From Stenopsyche tienmushanensis (lineage: Eukaryota > Arthropoda > Insecta > Trichoptera > Stenopsychidae), in NCBI GenBank assembly GCA_008973525.1, contig WACJ01000526.1:124001-188000 (forward strand): a stretch of 64,000 nt of DNA. Reading direction: 5' to 3'. Under the pieces are notes generated by a model. That model ran no database searches. It was not told the origin of the DNA and was given only the letters and a program-made list of their open reading frames with translations. Shown in pieces: positions 20,670-29,810 of this stretch; the first letter of the stretch is position 1; each line of letters begins with the position of its first letter. The position numbers were made by a program, and so were the translations under genes.

Positions 20670-20880
20670 TTAGGAATAGCCATGAGGTATTGAAAGAGGC
20701 GGCGATAGTCGTCCGGCTTGGCGCGCTCCCGGCGCGGCGAGGCTGGCACTGTAAGAAGTGCTCCGCCCCGCCTGTCACGGCCGCCAGGAAGCGCGGCAAG
20801 GCGCTCCTGCAGGAGAGGCAGCACGTCCAACGCGCGCGCGCCGTCCATCGCGCCGCCGCGCGTGCTGCCCGCCGCCGCCA
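20670..20880 (-). CDS. trio: Trio/Kalirin-type RhoGEF, exon for N-terminal CRAL-TRIO (SEC14) domain
   Basis: Trio proteins are large Rho guanine nucleotide exchange factors that act in axon guidance and cytoskeletal control; they begin with a lipid-binding SEC14 domain followed by spectrin repeats. This exon encodes RALDVLPLLQERLAALPGGR, then DRRGGALLTVPASPRRER, then RRLFQYLMAIP. It aligns with the Trio start, where VLP.L.E...LSGGRD.RGG.ILTFPA and RRL..YL..IP are conserved. The 3' splice site is a T-rich tract ending 'gtgttacag' (AG at 20882-20881); the donor is GTGAGT from 20669 downward, leaving a split codon. An ATG at 20848-20846 could start translation, but known Trio proteins have residues upstream. 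The exon is about 70% GC in AT-rich surroundings. Kalirin or another SEC14-RhoGEF are alternatives, and a displaced, non-functional exon cannot be excluded. Confidence 0.75.
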
Positions 20881-21392
20881 CTGTAACACAAAAAATATTT
20901 ATAATTTTTTATTTTATTTTATTGATAAGGCTCACCAAAAATGAACATACATGAAATTACATAAAAAATACAATAAAAACAGGACTGGACAGGAGCATCA
21001 ATTAAAGATGTGCTCAGCATCGATTAAGGTAAGTTACACTATGTAAAAAAGCAAAGAAAAGAAACATACAACGGCAATTTGATCAATAACAAAACAGCAA
21101 AAGAAAGAATATTAAAATAAAATAGGTATTTAATCATTCGTCCCGCCTGTACCATTAAAATATTAGTTTTGGTATCTCCTGGACTGGGGCCATACCACGC
21201 ACAAAAAGAACTTTTTATTGCATTTTTAAGTTATTGAATTTTCAAACCGCCGAAGAGACAAGAATTGATATCATGGAAATGAGAAATGCCCTCGCGTGGT
21301 GTCAACTTTAAACAAAACTTTTCACGATATACGGGGATAAAATTTCTGAAAGTTAGCACGAGTTCTGGAAGAAAATTAGTTTATGGTACATA

Positions 21393-21642
21393 TCTTCTTA
21401 TATATAAAAATTAACATTTCTTTGTTCGTATGTAATGTGCTGCCATACGGATTAATCTTCGTCAACTTATTGCTAAGGATTGCGCAAGTAACATAGGCAT
21501 AGTCTAATATACAAAAATAAAAATTATCAACAACGTATTTTATACGCTGCCATACCGTTCATTCGATTGCGAAAAACTTTGCCAACGTATTATTTGCACT
21601 TTCTCAAATAATATAGATATAGTACAATTAACTTACAGTACA
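21393..21642 (+). mobile_element. Helitron 5'-end-like sequence with internal tandem repeat
   Basis: TCTTCTTATATATAAAAATT at 21393 is the usual insect Helitron 5' start (TC followed by TTATATATAAAAAT). A 'gctgccatac' unit of about 90 bp is then repeated imperfectly (about 21451-21540 and 21549-21635). No 3' end of this copy was identified. Confidence 0.6.
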
Positions 21643-21842
21643 TCTTATATATAAAAATCAATGTTTGTTCATATTTATAATAAAACCAATGAAATAAAAT
21701 AAATATAATTTATGCTTTTCCCTTATATATCATTCAAGATATTATATCATAGATTTTCGGATAAATTATTTCTGTTTTATTAAGAGAGACTTATTATAAT
21801 TTGATATTGAAAGAACTACGGCGTGCCATTATTTTTCTACAG
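21643..21842 (+). mobile_element. Non-autonomous Helitron-like element
   Basis: It starts TCTTATATATAAAAATCAAT, a canonical Helitron 5' end. Its interior at 21700-21800 ('tttatgctttt ... cttatatatcattcaa ... attttcgga') matches the 3' region of the Helitron at 7590-7680 in reverse complement. The 3' terminus is not clear because the mariner end at 21844 follows. Confidence 0.6.
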
Positions 21843-21843
21843 C

Positions 21844-21916
21844 CGTCTCGATAGGGAGTGTGGGGGGTTTGTAAAGACTGAGTATTTTTCTTCGAAAGAC
21901 AATGGAAAAAAAACTC
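21844..21916 (-). repeat. mariner-like terminal repeat, inverted relative to 20329-20398
   Basis: CGTCTCGATAGGGAGTGTGG and the following 'ggtttgtaaagactgagta' form the reverse complement of 20329-20398 over about 70 bp with roughly 80% identity. It faces away from the earlier copy, so the 1.45 kb between them has inverted ends. Confidence 0.75.
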
Positions 21917-21948
21917 GAAACGAGCTCGGTTGAAGACAGACCAGACGT

Positions 21949-22149
21949 TTAAGGCCCGATCCACACTATGGTGCCGTTGACGGTTTGATCTCGCTCCGAT
22001 CCCGGTTCAATTAAATATTCTTTCACAAGAAACAATCAGAGTATTCACACTATCGGATCGTTCCAATTCCGTTTTTTGTATGAGAATATTTGACCGGACC
22101 GAGACCGAGATCGAACCGTTAACGGCACCATAGAGTGGATCGAGCTTAA
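21949..22149 (+). mobile_element. 201-bp MITE with long inverted repeats
   Basis: TTAA lies at 21949-21952 and 22146-22149. The arms read GGCCCGATCCACACTATGGT and, in reverse complement, GCTCGATCCACTCTATGGTG, and the similarity runs on for about 40 bp ('gccgttgacggtttgatctcg'). It could be piggyBac-type (TTAA) or PIF/Harbinger-type (TAA target and a GGCCC start). Non-coding. Confidence 0.8.
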
Positions 22150-22154
22150 GTGTA

Positions 22155-22226
22155 TCTCGGATTCGCTCCTACAACAACTGAGAGTGTCTCCCCATCTACG
22201 TACAACTTACCCGAGCGAATCCGAGA
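22155..22226. repeat. 14-bp perfect inverted repeat (hairpin arms)
   Basis: TCTCGGATTCGCTC (22155-22168) and GAGCGAATCCGAGA (22213-22226) are exact reverse complements separated by 44 bp. It sits six bases after the MITE at 21949-22149 and may be a tiny transposon relic. Confidence 0.7.
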
Positions 22227-23432
22227 CTGAGTGCTTTTCTATTTCAGGTTGAACCTCTCAATTCGGCGATTTCAAAACGATATAGAAGACAACGAAAGAT
22301 AATGGTGTTAACTTTGCAGAGTGAAGTTCTTCATATGACTCTCCTCAAGGCCGTTTATTTGATGTTCTTCTTGTCCTTGTTCTGTTCCTAAAGCGTCTTG
22401 GCTCCGAACCGGTTAGATTCATCATACCCCATATTGTAGGGTGTGAATGCCACAAAAAAAGAAAATTGCATGTGCAAGTTTGCTTTACTCAAAAACATTT
22501 CATAAAAAACTTGAAGAATATTTTAGGTACTAAAGCAAGGTTAACTTCGAATATTCTACAAGAAACAAAGAAAGACTTTGAAGAAAGATAATGATATCTA
22601 CGAAAATATAGTAATCCATTATAGTATATTTTGTCATACGGATCGTACAGCTCGAGACCGCATAAATATAATATTCGATATAATATCGTATGTTCGTATC
22701 ACAATTCTGCTGACATTGCACAACATAAACGTCATCGCGCTATATGCTGACGATTTTACAAGGAATATAGTAAAAATCAATACCGCAACCTGTATATAAT
22801 AAAGTGTTAAAGTTTCATGTTACGAATACCTATCGGATGCGAACGAATTGTTATGCTACGTTGAATAAGGACATTATCTTAAAACAGGTCATTGCAATAA
22901 AGACGCCAGGAAGTATACTAAGTGCTCGGATATAGTTTTAAACTTTCCATGAACTGATTAGATTATCATAAATATTGCTATGGAAAAACACTACATCAAA
23001 TCAATATCTATCATTTTAGCTTTTGATGTGCCGCTGATTTTTTTATGTTACATAAATAATATGAAAGGCATTGTTTATGTGATTATTCCTACAAAGCTGA
23101 TTCTTTCTCATTTTGTAGTGTTGATATTGTAAGTAAACAAAACGGTAATCTACCACGATGATGTTGTTGCCGAAATTTGTAACAATTTCTGAGACCTTCA
23201 ACTAAAATAATAAATTAATGTCTTATACCTAAAGGACAGAAATGATGTTGAAGCAGCATATAATAAATATTATAAATAACTTAATATTGCAATACTTTGA
23301 AAGTTGCAATACTTCAATCAAGTTCGCAAGTTACAATTTTAGCCACATCTAACGAAGCCCTAGCCACTTTGTATCGAAAGTAGACGACGTTTGTTTAACA
23401 ATAATTAACGTAAGCTACTTGTAGACAAAAAA
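22227..23432. other. No gene recognised
   Basis: AT-rich, with overlapping opposite-strand short frames at 22530-22799 and no domain. No repeat partner noticed. Confidence 0.4.
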
Positions 23433-23619
23433 GGGTACTATCCTGTTAACGAGGGGCAAGCATATTGGTGAATTGAAATCGCATTAATTTCGACACAATT
23501 AAAACAAACTAATCTAACCTAACCAGATTAGAATTAAAATTTAGTTTAAAAAAAAACAAATATTAGTAGTCGTTTTCAATTCATCAATATGTTTGCCCCC
23601 CGTTAACAGGATTGTACCC
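23433..23619 (+). mobile_element. 187-bp MITE with TTAGG-like core, copy 1
   Basis: The arms read GGGTACTATCCTGTTAACGA and, in reverse complement, GGGTACAATCCTGTTAACGG, with inverted similarity over about 46 bp. The centre holds 'ctaacctaaccag', the complement of the insect-telomere-like GGTTAGGTTAG seen in the second copy at 9700-9876. It is flanked by A-runs on both sides. The superfamily is not clear. Confidence 0.85.
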
Positions 23620-23708
23620 AAAAAAGTTGCTTTATAGATTTTGATTTAAATCTGGTATGCACAACTATTGATGTTTCGAAGATTGTTTTTAATGTTCGCA
23701 ATGTTGAT

Positions 23709-23785
23709 GTACCTGTAGATAGTCTCGCGGTTAAGCGGTTAAACTCGTAACTCAATCATCTTGGATTCGAGTCCTACAGGTGTAA
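23709..23785 (+). repeat. tRNA-like sequence, SINE head or tRNA pseudogene
   Basis: ACCTGTAG (23711-23718) pairs with CTACAGGT (23774-23781) as an 8-bp acceptor-like stem. Inside are 'gcggttaagcggttaaac', similar to a D-arm/A box, and GGATTCGAGTCC, a near-perfect B box. The anticodon arm is weak, so I favour a SINE head or pseudogene over a working tRNA. The 3' body (to about 23880) has no partner in the window. Confidence 0.6.
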
Positions 23786-24125
23786 CTGGCGACCACTTTT
23801 TGAAAACATATGAAAACATGAAAAACCATGTCAAAATGGTTCCATGAAAGGAATTGCTATCTAAAAAAATTACTTGAAATTTTTGTAGACTAACTTTCCT
23901 GATTTACATTGTATAAACATTGACTGGAACAAAAATTAGTTTTGTAGAAATGGATGTAAAATTTCAATAGCTGCCTTCCGTTCTATTATGATTATTATGT
24001 GTACTTTATATTAAGGGTACCAGGAGTGAATCTATTGTTTTTAGATACTTCAGATTATGATTGTACGCAGTACATTATGCAGTACGCAGTATTATACGCA
24101 ATACACTTCTTCGTAGGGCTTTTTT

Positions 24126-24615
24126 TTAACCCTTTGAGTAGTGAGTTAATTTAAAATCATCATAATCTTAGATGCTATATTTGTTTGTCCCCCACTTATC
24201 GTCATACAAATCCACTTATTTGTCAGGACCGCAGAACGTGTATGAAGCTTATACGTAAATAAATAAACACTCTCGAAAGCACACAATATCGTCCAAGTAA
24301 ACATAAACAATACACTTGAAATCGAATATGAAATCGATCTTGAAATGAAATCATTATATCATTCACACATCATTATTAGTCGATAAATTTGGGTTAACGA
24401 TCTATGCAATCGTACGATGTACGCAACAAACTCTCTCTGTCTTTGTCTCCCATTCACAATTTTCAGCCTGCAAGCTAATATCTATGCCTTTGTTTATCTC
24501 CAAACTTAACGTACAAGAAATTAAAGTCTGCCTCCGAGCTCAACGTGTAAGAATGCTCTTTATGAGTCATTGGAGTTCGGACACAATATTGTGTCTTACC
24601 TCTTTGAGGGGTTAG
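24126..24615 (+). mobile_element. TTAA-flanked piggyBac-like MITE, copy B
   Basis: It starts TTAACCCTTTGAGTAGTGAG at 24126. The right end, in reverse complement, reads CTAACCCCTCAAAGAGG, so its TTAA is mutated. The interior is similar along its length to 1067-1463 in reverse complement. Non-coding. Confidence 0.75.
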
Positions 24616-25039
24616 ACGTTAAGGGTAAAATATCAAACTCCAAAACTATTTTTTAAATTTAAAATGGTATGCTGCATTTTTGAGTAAAAAAATCATTATC
24701 AACATACAAAGTGAAATGTTAAACAAATTCAATGAAGAAATGGAAATTTAAAGGATGCTAGGCCGATACGGCATTCAAAGTACAACGAAGACCTGCTGAA
24801 AGTTCTAATTAAATTAGATCCTCGATAAATTGTTAGACGCTCTCTTCTCTACAGTCCATAGAGTAGGTAATTTAAAAAAGAAAATTTTAAAAATTGGATT
24901 CCGCACGATCAATCTTCAAAAAATAACAAAGATGAAAACGCGTGCATTCATTTGTTGGTAAGACAAATAAATCAGAGAAAGAAGTGGTAAATTTATGACA
25001 ATCTAAGGCAATAATCGTAAACCAGGATAATCAGTAAGG
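24616..25039. other. No gene recognised
   Basis: AT-rich sequence between the MITE and a mariner scrap. It might include worn mariner sequence, but I cannot support that. Confidence 0.35.
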
Positions 25040-25234
25040 TTGAGATTTATTAGCAACAATATCATAGATCGAGTCAGGTTGAAAGAAAAAATTGAAAAAA
25101 AGGCAAACCTATACCGTGACAATGTGCGTCTGCATACTGCAAAAATCATCAATAATAAAAATGAAGAATTGATCCTTCTTTTTTTCCCGAATTTGACTTT
25201 ATGGAACATCATCAATTCAGAATACGGTTGTTGA
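25040..25234 (+). pseudogene. Probable mariner-like transposase scrap
   Basis: RDNVRLHTAKIINNKNEEL near residues 26-44 resembles the mariner block HDNARPHTA......EEL around the second catalytic Asp, and FFPNLTLWN would sit where PYSPDLAP is expected. Flanking coding is unreadable. Confidence 0.45.
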
Positions 25235-25612
25235 TCAGGGGGAATACGTTATGTAGAACGTCGCGATAATGGGGAATACTAATTAACCAGTTTGTTGCTG
25301 CGTTATAAAAAATAATCTAGTGTTCCTTGCTTGGCTTGTCAACATTTATTACTTAAAATTTCTTGATTGCTGTCAATTCATTAAAAGCACATTTTACTGC
25401 ACTTTTCGCTCGTAATCTTCGTTGTTTTCTCTTGACAACTCCGTGCAATGATTGCGAAGAGAAGGGGCCTTTTCAATTTTTCAACAGTTTCGATTTTGCA
25501 CGAGCAGCTTCTAAAACGTGCTCTTCTGTGGTATGGCACTTCAATTCCTGTAGCTAAGGGTTTATAAACATAGTTCGAGCATCTACATCCGCGTCTTTAA
25601 TTTCTCCGAAAA

Positions 25613-25798
25613 TTAGTAAAAACGAATATCTCCGATAATATTTTGACTATCATTTTCATAATTGATATATTCATCAACAATTTCTCTGAACGACTTTTTC
25701 CAAACACCTTTCATACTCGACTGGATAATTTCATTACACGCTTCGTCGATGTTTCTGATAGCTTTCATAACATTAAATTGGTTTCTCCAAACTCGCAC
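25613..25798 (-). pseudogene. Tigger-like transposase fragment
   Basis: The 61-codon frame contains NIDEACNEIIQSSMKGVWKK, equivalent to the 'IGDAWAEIKESTMKGSWKQ' block of the Tigger copy at 18931-19437, at the end of the DDE domain. The divergent sequence implies a different Tigger family. Below 25613 the minus strand becomes unreadable. Confidence 0.6.
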
Positions 25799-27129
25799 GG
25801 CATCTTGTGTTTAATTTATGATGATTTTTATATAAACACGATAAAAATACAAAAAAAGGAAATCAATGAATATCGTGTAATAACGAATTTGCATTTACCA
25901 GAAACACAATAGACGGAGATAAGATAATTATTTATGGACATACACGAATCATTTGATTTTAAGTTCCAATTCTATGGAAATACGTTTTCGTCTAATGGGA
26001 GATATTTGTAGGTACCAATTATACAGTGATTTATTTCTGGTATCCCTGAAAAATATCTGGAATGTGCCAACATTTTCATTCGTTTAAAGACTTTAACCAA
26101 TTACGCTTTTCTTACGAATATTACTTCGATTATGTTTGTTTTATTATTAAAATGTCTTGGGAGCTGACTTTAATTATTCGACTAACCATTTGGTTATTAG
26201 CGCAGATCATACAGCTTTAACTCTGCACGCTTTTATAAAATATAGATAAAAATAAACTAATAAGATTTTTATAATGCTAAAAGCACAATAAGCTCACGCC
26301 GTACGTGCGCGGATTATTTGCTTTGTGGCGTTTCATTAGGTTACGTTGTCAGTGCTGTTGCGGAATTAAGGGGATGAAAAAAGTATACGATTGGCAGTGT
26401 AGGATTAAAAAATTGTATGTGATTGAAAGTTATTTCATCGTTTATGGACGCAGCATTCATTTAGCTCGGTCATTTAACGATCTGTTTATATATCGGTTGT
26501 CTAAATGTTAATAAGGTAAACCGCATCTACGTATCGTTAGAATTAGTCCCCATGGGCACATTTGAGCTTAACATGGTGGAAAAACTACGAGATCGCTGGG
26601 TAGTTTAAATAGAAGTATTTTTGCTAAATATTTCGTAATGCGGTTGGAATAGTCGAGTCACACGAGGTTCTCTGTACATTTGGGGCAGTATCGTGTAACA
26701 AACGTTCTAGGGGCGTGCGTGGTGGATCGATTGATGGTTTGTGGAACGGGGAGCCCTGGGCGCCTACTGACGCTTTCTCCTAAAACCCTACAGCCTTCTT
26801 GCGATCAGCAACCACATCACAACTTGCTCAACTATTTCTCAGTTTCAATGGTTTTGGGGAACATATTTCGCAACGTCTTGTCGTGAAATTCATTTTACAC
26901 TCTGTCCGATCAAAAAAGGACTAAAAAGACCTAAAAGACGAATCGATAAATTGCTTTTAAAATTTGACAGTAAAAATACAGCATTGCACTCTTAGAATAA
27001 CAAAGATCGATCGACACAATGCAGTAAAAGCGGGTGGAAATATTAACTGAACATTCGGAGAAACATCGATTTGTGAAAGAATAATTCGAAAAGGGCGAAA
27101 ATAATGTCGAAAGAGGGAAGATAAAAATT
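25799..27129. other. No gene recognised
   Basis: Mixed AT-rich sequence; frames at 26305-26511 and 26680-26886 show no domain. Confidence 0.35.
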
Positions 27130-27330
27130 CTGGACAAGTGGGTGCCACACGAACTGTCATAAAGCTAAAATTGAGTCGCTTGGAAGTGTTTTCTTCGTTG
27201 ATGAAATGAAATTCTGAATTCAAATACATAGGAATAGTAGTTATTGACCCTAAAATAAGTAGAAGAAATTGACACGACAGTTTCTTCCCGAGTATCCGAT
27301 GATTAGTTTGAAAACCAAACTGCACCCAAG
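27130..27330 (+). pseudogene. mariner-like transposase scrap
   Basis: 'gacaagtgggtgccacacgaactgtc' gives DKWVPHELS, the mariner motif LG.WVPHEL that precedes the catalytic domain. The following 150 bp keeps only weak similarity, with several stops. A cognate scrap lies at 57330-57560. Confidence 0.5.
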
Positions 27331-27497
27331 ATTTGAAATAAGTTATACTTACTTGGAATTTATTACGAATTAACTTTCTAATTACTTAGCAAAAAAATGA
27401 ATAATATTCGAATTTACGAATATTGAAAAGAGGGCAAATATATTCGAATATCGAATATTCGATTGGGACCCCACGTATTGAAGAACTCTTTGGCGAC

Positions 27498-27605
27498 CGT
27501 CTGGATAGGGAGTGTGGGAGGTTTGACAGTAGTTTTCTTCGGGAGGCAGTGGAAAACTACACTAGACGACCTTTTTGATTCTATTAGAAAGGGCTTTCTG
27601 GAATG
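27498..27605 (-). repeat. mariner-like end, third copy of the 20290-20398 sequence
   Basis: 'cgtctggatagggagtgtgg' through 'tagacgacctttttgatt' is the reverse complement of 20310-20398 with about 85% identity, extending further into the element than the copy at 21844. Confidence 0.75.
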
Positions 27606-28601
27606 CAGAGTCCAAAAACAAAAATCAATTAGATTGAGAGAATTTTAAATACAGAATACTCAGCCGAGTTGAAGCAATATTGTGTTGATGCCTAATCTGC
27701 TTTTGGATTTTAGCATTCTTTTATTTAAAATAATTCTCAAAATAATTCTCGTATTTCCATGAAAATAACATACTGATTGATCTACGGGAATGTTGCAAAT
27801 AAATTTCATGAAATCTAATGATGAATAAATATTATATAGAAATAACTATAAATTATGCAACGAAAGTAATTCATCAATTTTCTGAAGAGAAGACGTTCAT
27901 TTTATTACTCAAACGTTGCATGTGAAGGCTCGTTTAACGTCTGAAAAGTTTGGTAGACATTTTTTAAGCATCAGCTACAAGAAATATTTACCCTTTGTTT
28001 GCGGTTTTCTATTTAAAAAGCGATATCGATTCCATTCGAACGAAACGAAATCAGATAAAATCGAGACATTTAAGCTGCCGAAAACCGTAATGAGCTCAAT
28101 TGGAGCATCGAAAATTGAATAGACAATTTAAAACGTGGAGAATCCAAATCAATGTACTTTTGCCCTTTTGTTTAATTTTCGTAAGTGTAAAAAACAAAAC
28201 CGAAAAAAACCTGTTGCTTTAAACGAGTTTGGTGGATATCTTCTCCTTTTTCATTTCTTTCATTCTCCACAATTTCTCCTGCACGTTCCCCTATTTGTAA
28301 AAAAAAAAGAAAATACGTTGATATTTGAAACGAGCTGTAATTTATCCGACTGAACTTAAAAAAAATATCTTTTATCATTCTTGTTTAATCCCTGGATTCT
28401 CATATTTTTCCACTTGTAAACTTGGAATGCAGCACTCGAACGTGAATAAAACTTGTTAAAAGTAGACAATATTTAAAATATCGATGAACATAACTCGAAT
28501 TCGCGTCTGAAAGACGGCTAAATAAAAGCAAAAATATTTTCGCACAATACTTGACAAATTCAATAGTTTTGAAATAATGCGATACAGATGATACTATTAA
28601 T
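27606..28601. other. No gene recognised
   Basis: AT-rich DNA; short frames at 27916-28353 lack domains. Confidence 0.35.
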
Positions 28602-29510
28602 TTAACACGTTACTGGCGGAAACAGGGTCATAATCATTTGCTGCCACTCATGGAAAGCAGGTGTGAATACTATTTTAGTATTTTTTTTTAATATGAGGAT
28701 CTAACACACGTTTGGTTGGTATTTATCTGGATACTGGAGCCACCTGACGCGATAATTTCACCAATTTAGCTTTTAAGAAATTTTAACCAAAAATTTTTTT
28801 TTCACCAACGTTACTAGTTCTTACGTTAAATTTAACTGAGTTTATACAAAGAAATCCTTTTGCATCATATTTTTGGAACAACCTATATTTAGTATGATAT
28901 TTTTTCTTTGTATGTTAAAACCAGATTAGTATATTTCGTACGATATTTTGTTTACCGATTTTGTTGAGCCGCAGAAGATTTTTTCGTACCATATGTTTAG
29001 AAAAATGAGCCATGAAATCTGTATATAAATTTGACAAGACGTATAATTCTTCACAGTGGTTGTTGTGAGCAGAAGTGTAGATTGATATAGTATAATAACA
29101 AACAAATATTATAAATGGCTGATGAAATAAGCAGTTATACGTAGAGATGTATACACGAAGGATCTAAGGAATAATACCTTAGGATGACTGATATAAGAGA
29201 TGGGAAAAAGTGACTTACAAATTTTCAACGATAACGATGATGAAGATTATGTTCCTATTCCTGACGGTGATATTTCTGATACGGAGGAAAAATTGGTAAT
29301 AGGCGGTATCAGTGACATCGAAGATGAAAACATATTCTAGATAAATTGCATACTCAAAATTATGAGGGTCGCCGTGAACAAGAACTATCCGGAGATTTCA
29401 AACAAGAGCGTGATAGAACTAAATGGTTCTCGCAACCAGCAGCAGATCACAGCATTCTTCGAGGAATTGACTCGTTGACATTGCTTGTAGACGAGGCAAA
29501 ATAAATATTT
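28602..29510 (+). mobile_element. piggyBac element, 5' remnant
   Basis: TTAACACGTTACTGGCGG at 28602 is a piggyBac-type end and shares TTAACACGT with the intact element at 58680. About 230-390 bp in, the sequence ('gattagtatatttcgtacga', 'tcgtaccata') is repeated at 54165-54310. A transposase N-terminus follows at 29114. The right end was not found. Confidence 0.7.
29114..29503 (+). pseudogene. piggyBac transposase N-terminal remnant
   Basis: Starting at ATG 29114, the reading gives MADEISSY and a stop; then an acidic stretch DEDYVPIPDGDISDTEEKL and, after another stop, DRTKWFSQPAADHS. The acidic N-terminus followed by K/T-W-F/S-PP is the standard opening of piggyBac transposases. The catalytic core is missing. 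Confidence 0.65.
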
Positions 29511-29734
29511 CTATCAAAATAATACTTTTATAATTCAATTACTGGAAACAGAATAAAGAAAGAACCAACATTTTTTTCTTGTGAATAAAAATTTTACATA
29601 TTACATTTTATTAAGCACACATCCCTATTCCTAAGAATAAAATTATATTCAAACACTACATATTACACCCCTATCGTAACACTTTTATGCATTGATAACG
29701 TAATTAATACTTGAGTCTTAAATTCTCAAATTAA

Positions 29735-29810
29735 ACATGGCCAAGTGTTTGTATAGTGGTTCAGATCCTGAAATCTTACCGTAAAAGGTACGGGTTCAAA
29801 TCAAGATGGG
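29735..29810 (+). repeat. tRNA-like sequence, possible SINE head or pseudo-tRNA
   Basis: GTATAGTGGTTCAG (29751-29764) resembles a tRNA A box/D-arm, and CGGGTTCAAATCAAG (29791-29805) a B box/T-arm with two mismatches. A clover-leaf acceptor stem is not convincing. It is not the same family as 23709 or 20421. Confidence 0.45.

Noticed and set aside
20549..20954. Overlapping plus- and minus-strand open frames (up to 131 codons) across the GC-rich patch
   Set aside because: They are shadows of the minus-strand trio exon: high GC content removes stop codons in every frame. Only the minus frame with splice sites and Trio similarity is kept.
25363..25557. Cysteine-containing frame resembling a zinc-binding tail
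   Set aside because: Cysteine spacing fits no transposase tail and the opposite strand may be the decayed end of the Tigger fragment.
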